From NCBI GenBank assembly GCA_002708995.1, contig PAPT01000026.1, forward strand, positions 1-41,549: a stretch of DNA of 41,549 nucleotides, read 5' to 3'. The position numbers were made by a program, and so were the translations under genes. This stretch comes from Geminicoccus sp. (lineage in GTDB: Bacteria; Pseudomonadota; Alphaproteobacteria; UBA7985). The notes below the pieces were generated by a model. That model did no database searches. It was not told the origin of the DNA and worked only from the letters and a program-made list of their open reading frames with translations. This document shows positions 34,849-41,549 of this stretch, piece after piece (the stretch's first letter is position 1; each line of letters starts with the position of its first letter).

Positions 34849-35055
34849 ATGACGAACGATAAACACGAGACGACCAAGGCCGTCGCCGGGCCCGAGGGGT
34901 CACCGCTGCGGGGTGATAGCGGGGACATGCGCCCCGCCCATGAAGTCTTTAAGGCACTTGCCGTCAAACGGAAACCCGAACAGGGCGGACCGGAAGGGCA
35001 GGAACCCACAACCTTTGGCGATTGGCAGGTCAAGGGCCGCTGCGTCGACTTCTAG
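34849..35055 (+). CDS. DUF1674 protein (SdhAF4-like)
   Basis: 68 aa. The C-terminal signature EPTTFGDWQVKGRCVDF (compare G-P-E-x-T-R-[FY]-G-D-W-E-x-K-G-R-x-x-D-F) identifies DUF1674, the bacterial relative of mitochondrial succinate dehydrogenase assembly factor 4, which helps mature flavinylated SdhA. The N-terminal part is variable and charged. The ATG at 34849 is the last before the conserved part; the ribosome-binding site is weak. Confidence 0.85.
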   Translation: MTNDKHETTKAVAGPEGSPLRGDSGDMRPAHEVFKALAVKRKPEQGGPEGQEPTTFGDWQVKGRCVDF

Positions 35056-35115
35056 ACGCCGGTACCGCCTATCCGGCTGCGCCCGCCCCCGCGCATGAGG
35101 CTTCAACCTTCAGGC

Positions 35116-36222
35116 TCAGGCCGTGGCCGCGCCCGCACCTGTCGATTTTGGGGCGGCCAGGTCCAGCGGCCAGCGCGGCCGGGGGGCAAAACCCAGATCA
35201 TCGGTGGCGGCGGCGCTGTCTCCATCTCCGTCCCCGTCTGCGTCTCCAGCCGGTGAACCGACAAGACCGGAGCGCAATCGCTCAACCCCGGCCCAGGCCA
35301 TCATCGCCCCGTTGTCCGTGCAAAGCGGCGCCGGCGGCACCACGACCGGCAGGCCAAGGTCTTCGCCCAGCGTCATCAGTCTCTGGCTCAGCGCCTGATT
35401 AGCGGCCACCCCGCCCGCGACCACGATCGCGGTGAGGGGTGCTTCCACCGCCTCGGCTGCGCGCCGGGTGCGGTCGACCAGCGATTCAAAGGCAACCCGC
35501 TGGAAACTCGCGGCGATATCTTCGGGCTGATGCCCGTCATCGCCCTGCACCGCCCGCCGCACGGCGGTCTTCAGACCGGAAAAGGAGAAATCCAGCCCGG
35601 GCCGGCCTTTGAAGGGCAAGGGCAGCGGCACGGCACGCGGGTCACCCTTGGCCGCCAGTGCCTCGATCGCCGGTCCGCCGGGCTGGCCCAGCTCCATGAG
35701 CTTTGCGGTCTTGTCGAAGGCTTCGCCAATGGCATCGTCGATGGTGGTCCCCAGACGACAGTACTGCCCCACCCCCTCGACCAGCAGGGTCTGGCAATGC
35801 CCGCCGCTGACCAGCAGCAGCAGGTAGGGAAAGGCGACGTCTGAGACCAGCCGCGGGGTGAGCGCGTGGCCCTCAAGATGGTTCAGCGCCATGAACGGCT
35901 TGCCCGCCCCCAGCGCCAGCGCCTTGGCAAAGCTGACCCCGACAATCACACCTCCGATCAGGCCCGGCCCGGCGGTCGCCGCCACACCGTCGAGGGCATC
36001 GACACCGATTCCGGCTTCGTCTAGGGCGCGCTCGACGACCTGATCAATCTTTTCGACATGGGCGCGGGCCGCGACCTCGGGCACAACACCGCCGTACTTG
36101 CGTACGCTGTCCCATTGGCTGAAAACAGTGTTGGACAGAATCCGACCTCCCGCCGGGTGGGCGCCATCCACGACCGCCGCCGCCGTTTCATCGCAGGACG
36201 ACTCTATGCCAAGTATCAACAT
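35116..36222 (-). CDS. tsaD: tRNA threonylcarbamoyladenosine transferase TsaD
   Basis: 368 aa from the ATG at 36222 (MLILGIESSCDET is the family N-terminus; the frame is open 12 codons more). The metal ligands are in MALNHLEGHALTPR (HxxxH), with LLLVSGGHCQTLL, the GEAFDKTAKLM segment, the DFSFSGLKTAVRR motif, VVAGGVAANQAL and CTDNGAMMAWAG near the end. With TsaB/C/E it makes t6A37 in ANN-decoding tRNAs. The C-terminus carries an unusual GDADGDGDGDS acidic repeat (DNA at about 35210-35240) before a Pro/Ala tail. It starts head-to-head with the hemD-like gene. Confidence 0.95.
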   Translation of the reverse strand: MLILGIESSCDETAAAVVDGAHPAGGRILSNTVFSQWDSVRKYGGVVPEVAARAHVEKIDQVVERALDEAGIGVDALDGVAATAGPGLIGGVIVGVSFAKALALGAGKPFMALNHLEGHALTPRLVSDVAFPYLLLLVSGGHCQTLLVEGVGQYCRLGTTIDDAIGEAFDKTAKLMELGQPGGPAIEALAAKGDPRAVPLPLPFKGRPGLDFSFSGLKTAVRRAVQGDDGHQPEDIAASFQRVAFESLVDRTRRAAEAVEAPLTAIVVAGGVAANQALSQRLMTLGEDLGLPVVVPPAPLCTDNGAMMAWAGVERLRSGLVGSPAGDADGDGDGDSAAATDDLGFAPRPRWPLDLAAPKSTGAGAATA

Positions 36223-37018
36223 GGCTTCTGATTGGCGCAACCGACCGAGGGCCGTCAATACCCGCGTTCCCGCGCCAATCCCGGTGCTGTTGTGCGCGGA
36301 CCCCGATGGTCTGAGCGGGACAGCCGACTACGCGGCGGTTCTGCGGGGCCTTGGCGGGTATGCAGTCTGGTCGCTGGACCTTTTCGACGACCATATAATG
36401 CACGCACCTCTGCCCGCCGACTTCGAGCCCGCTCGTGACCTTGTGGTGGTACCCAGCAACCGCGCCGTGACCGCGCTGCAGGCTCAGACGTGGTTCGACG
36501 CTAGCCGCGGCGACCTGCGGGCCATCGCGCCGGGGCCGGAGACCGCCCGCGCGCTGGCGGACATCGGCGTGCCTGTTCTCTGGACCGCCGAGCGCGGCTT
36601 CCGGCACAGCCCTCGGCCGGCATCCGTTGAGGGCGCGCGCCGTCTCTATGTCGCCAATGCTGCCCTCGACCCCTCAGGCCTGAGCCTCGTCCCGGGACCG
36701 ACAGACTGGCGCCTGCCGCTCTATCGCCGGATGCCGCGAGCCGGCGCGCCCTGGACTCCCATGCAGGCCCGGGCCTTGTGCCAGTCGCAAACGGTGGTCG
36801 CGCTGGCGCTCTCCGGGTCGCAACGACAGCTTCTGGAAGCCCGCCTGAGCCTGCTGGGGCGGCGCCTGCCACCCTCGCGGAAACTGATCGCGCTGTCCCC
36901 GACCGTGGCCGGATGGTCGCCCGCCGTGCCTCGTCGCAGCTTCTGGCACAGCGTGACTTTCCCTGCCCTGCCAAACCGTGCTTCAATGCTGCACCATCTT
37001 CAGAACCTCGCGGTCTGA
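36221..37018 (+). CDS. hemD: Uroporphyrinogen-III synthase-like protein (HemD)
   Basis: About 265 aa from the ATG at 36221; ATG at 36206 and GTG at 36284 are alternatives and none has a clear ribosome-binding site. The pattern fits a divergent HemD: a N-terminal strand VLLCADPDGLSGTADYAAVLRGLGG, then VVVPSNRAVTAL (where family members have a F-T-S-x-x-A-V pattern) and RAIAPGPETARALADIGVP (compare G-x-x-T-A-x-x-L). The second half is degraded relative to the family. Context supports it: tsaD and a Mic60-like/HemY pair flank it, as in alphaproteobacterial heme loci. hemC, normally between tsaD and hemD, is absent. Function is inferred. Confidence 0.6.
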   Translation: MASDWRNRPRAVNTRVPAPIPVLLCADPDGLSGTADYAAVLRGLGGYAVWSLDLFDDHIMHAPLPADFEPARDLVVVPSNRAVTALQAQTWFDASRGDLRAIAPGPETARALADIGVPVLWTAERGFRHSPRPASVEGARRLYVANAALDPSGLSLVPGPTDWRLPLYRRMPRAGAPWTPMQARALCQSQTVVALALSGSQRQLLEARLSLLGRRLPPSRKLIALSPTVAGWSPAVPRRSFWHSVTFPALPNRASMLHHLQNLAV

Positions 37019-37090
37019 GGGCGTCCGTGCCGGCCCCACCCGGCGGCGCCACAATGCGGTTTGTGAGACCTGAGCCAGAGGACATATGCC

Positions 37091-38602
37091 ATGGCCAAAG
37101 CCACGAAAGAGGCCAAGATTATCGACGCGGAACCGGTTAACGGCACCAGTGGCGCGTCCGGCGGCGCGTCGGAAGACGCGGGCGCACTTTCCAGCCGCGG
37201 GTCAGGTCTTGCGCTGGTTCTAAGCGGAGTGGCGCTGCTGATCAGCCTGGTGGCGCTCGGCCTCAACCTCCTGCCCCAACCCGGTGGATCGGCCCCGGGC
37301 GCCGACGCGAAAGCCTTAGCAGCAATCGACGCGCGTCTTGCAGCCCTCGAAACGGCACCTGCGCCCACAGTGACAGGCGATGGGGCGGCGGCGGCCATGG
37401 ACGGTCTCGACGCTCTGGGTGCCCGGTTTACGGCGCTTGAAACCGACACCAGCACCACCCTCGAACGCCTCGACACGGCCCTCGCTGCGCTGGAGCAGGA
37501 TTCGCAGGCAAGAGCCGCTGCCCTGAACGCCTTGCAGGCGACATCCGCTACGGCTGAAAGCACGCCCAGCGCCGGCACCAGTACAATCGCCACACCGCCG
37601 GCCGCCAGCAGCACCGGCGATAGTGAAGCGCTGAGCCAGATCCGCGGGCAGCTCGCCGGGCTCTCCCTGTCGATCGACGGCAGCCTGACCCGGATCGGCG
37701 GCCTCTACGACGACCTCGCTGATCAGGCCGACGACCTTGCCGCGCTGCAGGATCGGCTGCAGTCGGTCGAAACCCTCGGCGACGACCTGCCCGCGCGGGT
37801 CGAAGCGGGACAGCAGGCGCTCAATGACGCCCGTGCCGAACTGGGCACGCAGCTGGAGGTGCTGTCTGCCACGCTTGATGACGCCGTGTCGGCCAGCCGC
37901 GCCGACGCCTCGGCGGCCAACGCCGACCTACAGGCTGCGCTGGACCAGCTCCGCGCCGATATCGAAGCGCGGCTGGCACTGCTGGAAGCAACCACGGCAA
38001 GGTTACACGACGACTTCCGCGCCATGCAGCAAGTATCAGTGCAGGCCTCGATCCAGATCCTCGCTGCCTCGCAACTGCGCGACGCGCTGGCACAGGCGGC
38101 GCCGGTGAGACCTCACCTGCAGGCGCTATCGGCGCTGAAGCCCGGCGACCCGGCACTCCTGGCAGTGATCGACGGGCTCGACGCCTCGGCCGACGACCAC
38201 GTTCCAACCGCTGACAATCTGGCGGCCCGGCTGGTCGCGCTGAGCCCGGTGCTGCTCTCCGAGACCCGCGTGAATACCGCCGAAGGGCGCACCAGCAAGC
38301 TGCTGGCGCGGATCACGGTGCTGATCAGTCTGGAGCGGATCGACGATGTTGATGCCCTCCCCGGGGTTGAGGGCGCCCTCGCCCGTGCCCTGATCCGCAT
38401 CGAAGAAGATGATTTCCGCGCGGCGCTGGCCGAGCTGGAGGGCCAGCAGGACGCCATGCAACCGGGCGAGGACACCCGGCAGCGGTTCGAGCAGCTGGTC
38501 AGCGATCTGGCCCGCCGCGCCGACTACGAGGAGCAGCGCGCCGCCCTGCGCGCGTGGATCAGCGCCGCCCTCGCCGCCGCACAGACGACGGACCGATCCT
38601 GA
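37091..38602 (+). CDS. Mic60/mitofilin-like inner-membrane protein
   Basis: 503 aa. A short charged N-terminus, one transmembrane segment (about 38-60) and a long periplasmic region with Ala-rich coiled coil (about 75-330), then a C-terminal helical block with DFRAALAELEGQQ and AALRAWISAAL. This layout and the position just upstream of hemY identify the alphaproteobacterial mitofilin homologue (COG4223), related to mitochondrial Mic60 that bends cristae membranes. The coiled-coil sequence diverges quickly. GAGGA precedes the ATG. Confidence 0.85.
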   Translation: MAKATKEAKIIDAEPVNGTSGASGGASEDAGALSSRGSGLALVLSGVALLISLVALGLNLLPQPGGSAPGADAKALAAIDARLAALETAPAPTVTGDGAAAAMDGLDALGARFTALETDTSTTLERLDTALAALEQDSQARAAALNALQATSATAESTPSAGTSTIATPPAASSTGDSEALSQIRGQLAGLSLSIDGSLTRIGGLYDDLADQADDLAALQDRLQSVETLGDDLPARVEAGQQALNDARAELGTQLEVLSATLDDAVSASRADASAANADLQAALDQLRADIEARLALLEATTARLHDDFRAMQQVSVQASIQILAASQLRDALAQAAPVRPHLQALSALKPGDPALLAVIDGLDASADDHVPTADNLAARLVALSPVLLSETRVNTAEGRTSKLLARITVLISLERIDDVDALPGVEGALARALIRIEEDDFRAALAELEGQQDAMQPGEDTRQRFEQLVSDLARRADYEEQRAALRAWISAALAAAQTTDRS

Positions 38603-38657
38603 CGATGATGACGGCTGAAACACGACATACGGGGTGCGCGATGAGGAGGAGACGGCC

Positions 38658-39974
38658 ATGATCCGCTTCCTGCTGTTCGCCGTGGTCGCGGGCGCGCTGG
38701 TGCTGCTGGCGCTGCTGTTCAGCCAGAACCCGGACTGGACTGCCCGGTTCGAGGCCTTTGGCTACCGGCTGACCCTCCATTTCGGGCTGCTCGTGTTCGC
38801 CGCGCTGCTGGTGCTCTGGGCCTTCGGCTGGATCTATTTTCTGTTCCGACGCACCCTCGCCATGCCCGCCGAAGTCGCCCGCAACGCCCGGATTTCGCGG
38901 CAGAACCGGGGTTACAAAGCCCTGACACAGGGGCTGGTCGCACTGGCTGCCGGTGACCCGGACGAAGCCGACAAGCAGGCCCGCCGGGCCACCAAACTGC
39001 TAAAAGACACCCCCGCCACCCTGCTGCTCACCGCCCAGTCGGCCCAGCTCAATGGCGATGAAGAGGCGGCGACGCGGTACTTCGAAGCCATGACCGAGGA
39101 ACCTGAAACCGCCTTTCTTGGGCTGCGTGGGCTGGCGATGCAGGCCATCGCGCAAGGCGACCGGCGGCGGCTGGATGGGCTGCTCGACCGCGCCCGCAAG
39201 ATCCGGCCCAACGCGCCCTGGATCCTCGAGACCGAGTTCGACCTGAGCCTGCAGAGCGGGCAGCTCGACGGCGCCCAGCGCGCGGTCAAGCGGCTGGCCA
39301 GCCGGCATCTGCTCACGGCCGGTGAAGCCCGGACCCGGCTGGCGCTGGCGGAGACGGACAGTGCCTTCCGCGCGGCCGAAGCCGGCAATTGGCGCAAGAC
39401 CGCTGAACACTGCCGCAAGGCGCTCGACGAAGACGCCAACTTCTTGCCCGCACGCGCGCTCAGCGCCCGGGCGCAGATCGAGCTGCGCAATGCCCGCAAG
39501 GCCAAGGAGCTGGCCGGGCAGGCCTGGGCCCTGCGGCCAACGGCCGGGATCGCCACCACCTTCTTGCTCGCCGCCAAGCCCGTGGATGTCAGCGCCAAGC
39601 GCGCCGCCATCACCGACCTGATCCAGCATAACGAAGGCGCGCTGTTCAGCCGTTTCCTGTGGGCCGAGGCTGCGATCGAAGCTGGAGACCGGGAAGCCGC
39701 CGCTGCGGCTATCGACGCCCTGCCCGCAACCGGTGCACCAGTCGGCGTCAGCGCCCTTGTGCTGCGGCTGGATGCGCTGCGCTCGCGCGGGGTCGACCCG
39801 ACGCCCTCGGCGCTGACCGGCCACAGCTTGCCGGTGGAGCCGCAGGTCTGTCTGGCCTGTGGCACGGAGCACGACCGCTGGCGTGCCGTCTGCGAGAATT
39901 GCGGGACCAGTGGTTCGATCACCCTGCCCACGCGGCCGCCTGAAGACCCGCCGCGCATGCTGCCGCCGACTTAG
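38658..39974 (+). CDS. hemY: HemY-like TPR membrane protein
   Basis: 438 aa from the ATG at 38658 with AGGAGG 8 nt upstream. Two transmembrane segments (about 3-22 and 40-62), then LARNARISRQNRGYKALTQGLVALAAGDP, in pieces, marking the HemY N-domain, and a helical TPR-rich domain. A C-terminal extension has CLACG and CENCG, a C4 zinc-ribbon-like motif (about 404-425). Proteins of this family sit beside heme-synthesis genes and are linked to tetrapyrrole synthesis in a few species; the role is not settled. Last gene before the right-hand accessory edge. Confidence 0.87.
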   Translation: MIRFLLFAVVAGALVLLALLFSQNPDWTARFEAFGYRLTLHFGLLVFAALLVLWAFGWIYFLFRRTLAMPAEVARNARISRQNRGYKALTQGLVALAAGDPDEADKQARRATKLLKDTPATLLLTAQSAQLNGDEEAATRYFEAMTEEPETAFLGLRGLAMQAIAQGDRRRLDGLLDRARKIRPNAPWILETEFDLSLQSGQLDGAQRAVKRLASRHLLTAGEARTRLALAETDSAFRAAEAGNWRKTAEHCRKALDEDANFLPARALSARAQIELRNARKAKELAGQAWALRPTAGIATTFLLAAKPVDVSAKRAAITDLIQHNEGALFSRFLWAEAAIEAGDREAAAAAIDALPATGAPVGVSALVLRLDALRSRGVDPTPSALTGHSLPVEPQVCLACGTEHDRWRAVCENCGTSGSITLPTRPPEDPPRMLPPT

Positions 39975-39989
39975 GCAGGCCGCTCCGTC

Positions 39990-40026
39990 CCCGGGGATAT
40001 CAGCCCGCCGGAGATTGCTCCCCGGG
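39990..40026 (+). terminator. Possible hairpin after hemY
   Basis: CCCGGGG (39990-39996) pairs with CCCCGGG (40020-40026) over a 23-nt loop, which itself has GGAG/CTCC. It lies 16 bp after the hemY stop. No T-tract, so this is tentative. It also overlaps a doubtful small ORF on the other strand. Confidence 0.3.
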
Positions 40027-40140
40027 CAAGCACTGCATCGAAAACACACCCACAGCCTCAGGCGTCGCTGCTCCACTGGCGGAAACCGCCTCCAGCGCCA
40101 GCATCCGGGCGACCGAAATCATGGTCCGCGTGAAATCCAT
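40000..40140 (-). CDS. Doubtful small ORF, 46 aa
   Basis: Starts ATG at 40140, 8 bp after the stop of the 34-codon frame upstream, and ends at 40000. The product is Ala/Met-rich (opening MDFTRTMISVARML, ending SMQCLPGEQSPAG), with third positions mostly G or C as in genuine genes here. No homology is recognised, and the 3' end falls inside a possible hairpin terminator for hemY, which counts against it. It could be a remnant at the edge of the integrated element. Confidence 0.25.
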   Translation of the reverse strand: MDFTRTMISVARMLALEAVSASGAATPEAVGVFSMQCLPGEQSPAG

Positions 40141-40148
40141 TGTGATTC

Positions 40149-40253
40149 TCATTCCCGGTGCCTGCCCGAAGCACCGTGCTGCTTAGAAACGGCTTCCAGC
40201 TGGACACCCAATGCGTTGGCCTCTTCCGGATGGCGGTGCCACTCTTCAGCCAA
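40149..40253 (-). CDS. Doubtful small ORF, 34 aa, TTG start
   Basis: A TTG at 40253 overlaps the last 8 bases of the DUF4214 gene and opens a 34-residue frame containing EEWHRHPEEANALGVQLEAV, with coding-like third positions. It is short, has a rare start and no recognised family; it would depend on translational coupling to the DUF4214 gene. It may be a gene fragment. Confidence 0.2.
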   Translation of the reverse strand: MAEEWHRHPEEANALGVQLEAVSKQHGASGRHRE

Positions 40254-40551
40254 AAATTTTGTTCCGGAGCACTCTGAGTTCTACCTCTAATGCCGCCACT
40301 CGGTTTTCAAGGTCTCGCAACTTGTCCGGCCTGTGACTTTCGACCTCGACTGCATAAGAGAAGCTCATTAGCACGCTCTCGCGGGTTGCTCCACCGTTCA
40401 GTTCGCCGACCCAATAGTTCAGGCCGTCAGTATCCGGCTCACGGTCGAGAATGTCCTGATAGAGCAGGGTTACAAAGCCAGCGTTATCGACATTGCCATA
40501 ATTCTCTTGGACTTTGTTGGTGTTGGCAGAGGTTGGCGTTTTGTTTGTCAT
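40246..40551 (-). CDS. Short DUF4214-domain protein with C-terminal coiled coil
   Basis: 101 aa. Residues about 22-68 match the DUF4214 repeat: FVTLLYQDILDREPDTDGLNYWVGEL in pieces, with LLYQDILDREPD and GLNYW, then ATRESVLMSFSYAVE. The last about 25 residues form a short coiled coil (LRDLENRVAALEVELRVLRN). DUF4214 is usually found as one module in large secreted calcium-binding or surface-layer-type proteins, so a stand-alone version is odd. GGGAG lies upstream. No signal peptide. Function unknown; part of the lower-GC accessory edge. Confidence 0.75.
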   Translation of the reverse strand: MTNKTPTSANTNKVQENYGNVDNAGFVTLLYQDILDREPDTDGLNYWVGELNGGATRESVLMSFSYAVEVESHRPDKLRDLENRVAALEVELRVLRNKIFG

Positions 40552-40594
40552 TGCTCGTACTCCCTGACTATCGTTGGTCTACCTGAGCGTATCC

Positions 40595-40831
40595 TCATGA
40601 GCCTCGCCATCTGCGTACAAACAAAAAGCACGGCACAATAGCTGCCGAGAAGCCAATTATCAGATGGTGCCAGATGCCGCTTGCATCGACCAAGCCAATT
40701 GGCACAAGAGCGCGGTTAAACACAAATGCTGTTAGCCCAACACTCAGGGCCGTGAATAAAATCGCAAGACAGGCACTGCCCAGAACCAATCTGCTAAAAT
40801 ACGCAATTCCCTCATCTTTATGGTCGCTCAT
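40595..40831 (-). CDS. Small two-TM membrane protein, unknown
   Basis: 78 aa. A short charged N-terminus (SDHKDEG) is followed by two hydrophobic segments (about 13-37 and 52-72) with a periplasmic loop containing DASGIWHH and a basic C-terminus RRWRGS. GGAGG five bases before the ATG is a good ribosome-binding site. No family recognised. It lies between the DUF4214 gene and the integrase, in the same orientation. Confidence 0.6.
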   Translation of the reverse strand: MSDHKDEGIAYFSRLVLGSACLAILFTALSVGLTAFVFNRALVPIGLVDASGIWHHLIIGFSAAIVPCFLFVRRWRGS

Positions 40832-41070
40832 AGGTCCTCCATAACCATTGCTGCTCTACCTTTTCTGTACGCACAACGCAACGGGTCGGGACATGTACTG
40901 TATATAGACATGAGACTGTACACGTACCTATTCAGACGCACTGCTGCATTAAACGCCGAGTGCTAACCGTAACCATCTACCACCGCTTGCGTATACATTT
41001 TGGCGTAAATTTCTGAGCGCCACTTCTAAGTTCAAGCCGAGCGAAATACCGCCCGTACCCCGGGCGTAAA
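40832..41070. other. Spacer between integrase and small membrane protein gene
   Basis: 239 bp with no convincing gene. Visibly poorer in G+C than the housekeeping part of the window. Contains the imperfect dyad at 40891-40925 and probably the promoter of the small membrane protein gene. No tRNA or att-like duplication was recognised in it. Confidence 0.4.
40891..40925. promoter_or_regulatory. Imperfect dyad, candidate operator
   Basis: ACATGTACTGT (40891-40901) and ACTGTACACGT (40915-40925) are inverted with 9 of 11 positions paired, around an AT-rich centre containing TATATA. It lies 60-95 bp upstream of the start at 40831, where a repressor of an integrated element could act. It superficially recalls a gamma-proteobacterial LexA box but lacks CTGT-N8-ACAG. 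Confidence 0.25.
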
Positions 41071-41549
41071 CTAGAGCTCACCGAGGCAGAAGTGCGCCCA
41101 CGCCTCTAGCAAACGCCGTCGCTCATCTAGGTAGTCCGTTCGGATGTACGCTCGGGCTGTCTGGTTCCGCTCTTTGTGCGCTAGCATGAACTCCTTGATC
41201 TCGAATGGTGCGTCCGTCTGGTCATCGAGCCAGGTCCGCAAGCTCGCCCTGAAGCCGTGCGGTTTGTATGGGAGCTGATGTTGTTCTCGTAGGTACTTCG
41301 ACAGGGCAACGTCAGAGAGCACCGTGCGGCCAGTGCGAGACGCAAAGAGGTTGCCGCGCCGCTCAAACGCCTTTGCCGCCTCGATGACTACAAGCGCTTC
41401 AGGCACAAGCGGCATAGCGAAGTCTTCTACCTTGCCCTTGCGCCCCTTCATCATGTCCCCGGGGATAGTCCAAACGTCGCCATCAATATGCTCAAGCCGG
41501 CATTCGCGGATGTTACGCGGACGTAGACCCGTGAGGATCAGCAGGCGCA
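41071..41549 (-). CDS. int: Tyrosine recombinase (P4-type integrase), 5' end outside window
   Basis: The C-terminal catalytic part, 158 codons in view, continues past the right edge without a stop. LILTGLRPRNIRECRLEHI carries the first catalytic Arg; then WTIPGDMMKGRK with the beta-hairpin Lys, HGFRASLRTWLDD with the His and second Arg, LAHKERNQTARAYIRTDYLDERRRLL with the C-terminal His and the nucleophile Tyr (in pieces). This resembles CP4-57/P4-like integrases of genomic islands and prophages. It is adjacent to two small unrecognised genes and marks the right end as part of an integrated element. The att site and any tRNA are not in view. Confidence 0.88.
   Translation of the reverse strand, partial: RLLILTGLRPRNIRECRLEHIDGDVWTIPGDMMKGRKGKVEDFAMPLVPEALVVIEAAKAFERRGNLFASRTGRTVLSDVALSKYLREQHQLPYKPHGFRASLRTWLDDQTDAPFEIKEFMLAHKERNQTARAYIRTDYLDERRRLLEAWAHFCLGEL

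Noticed and set aside
39975-40245. tRNA gene as integrase attachment site
   Set aside because: No T-loop GTTC-x-A-x-x-C or acceptor-stem pairing could be assembled on either strand, and the integrase's own att site may lie beyond the edge.
40891-40925. Gamma-proteobacterial SOS box
   Set aside because: TACTGTATATA looks similar to one half-site, but the second ACAG half at the right spacing is missing and alphaproteobacteria use another LexA box.

Overview
This 41.5 kb window is a high-GC, almost fully coding stretch of chromosome from an alphaproteobacterium, probably of Rhodospirillales-like affinity, although genus cannot be fixed from sequence alone. The lineage markers are the RegB/RegA (PrrB/PrrA, ActS/ActR) redox two-component pair, an MmcB repair protein, the tandem cold-shock-domain protein, the Mic60/mitofilin-like plus HemY pair, DUF1674 (SdhAF4-like), DUF2794, and the alr-mlaE-mlaF-radA-cvpA-SDR gene order. 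No rRNA, tRNA or CRISPR array was seen.

Layout. 1-980: an ECF-type sigma factor followed by a putative anti-sigma factor that runs off the left edge (both minus). 1036-3575: a minus-strand cluster of an Ada-like DNA alkylation repair/regulator protein, a YgjP-type metallopeptidase and a GNAT acetyltransferase. 3756-6396: late cobalamin assembly, with cobS and a CobC-like phosphatase on minus and cobT divergent on plus. 6397-6753: a gene-free spacer holding a fold-back repeat. 6754-8825: regB-regA in tandem. 8993-12214: mmcB, a double cold-shock protein, a class I aminotransferase and a methyltransferase. 12218-15049: polA. 15021-21476: plus-strand run of a secreted OB-like protein, alr, mlaE, mlaF, radA, cvpA and an SDR. 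21477-21741: convergent spacer with a second copy of the repeat. 21742-25433 (minus): a YfgM-like TPR protein, bamB and der, linking outer-membrane protein assembly and ribosome biogenesis. 25675-28772 (plus): DUF2794, typA/bipA and a small lipoprotein. 29005-34829 (minus): rsmB, purH and secA. 34849-39974: DUF1674, tsaD, a hemD-like gene, mic60-like and hemY. 40000-41549 (minus): a lower-GC accessory edge with a partial tyrosine recombinase, a two-TM small protein, a stand-alone DUF4214 protein and two doubtful small ORFs; this looks like the end of an integrated element.

Most genes are housekeeping. The points worth a second look are: (i) a dispersed, structured intergenic repeat with about 43-bp terminal inverted repeats at 6437-6690 and a rearranged relative at 21524-21689; (ii) the integrase-bounded right edge; (iii) an acidic insertion in RegB; (iv) a SecA with substitutions in normally near-invariant motifs; (v) apparent gene losses from conserved neighbourhoods (purF from cvpA-SDR, hemC from tsaD-hemD); (vi) very tight or overlapping divergent gene pairs at polA and tsaD/hemD.
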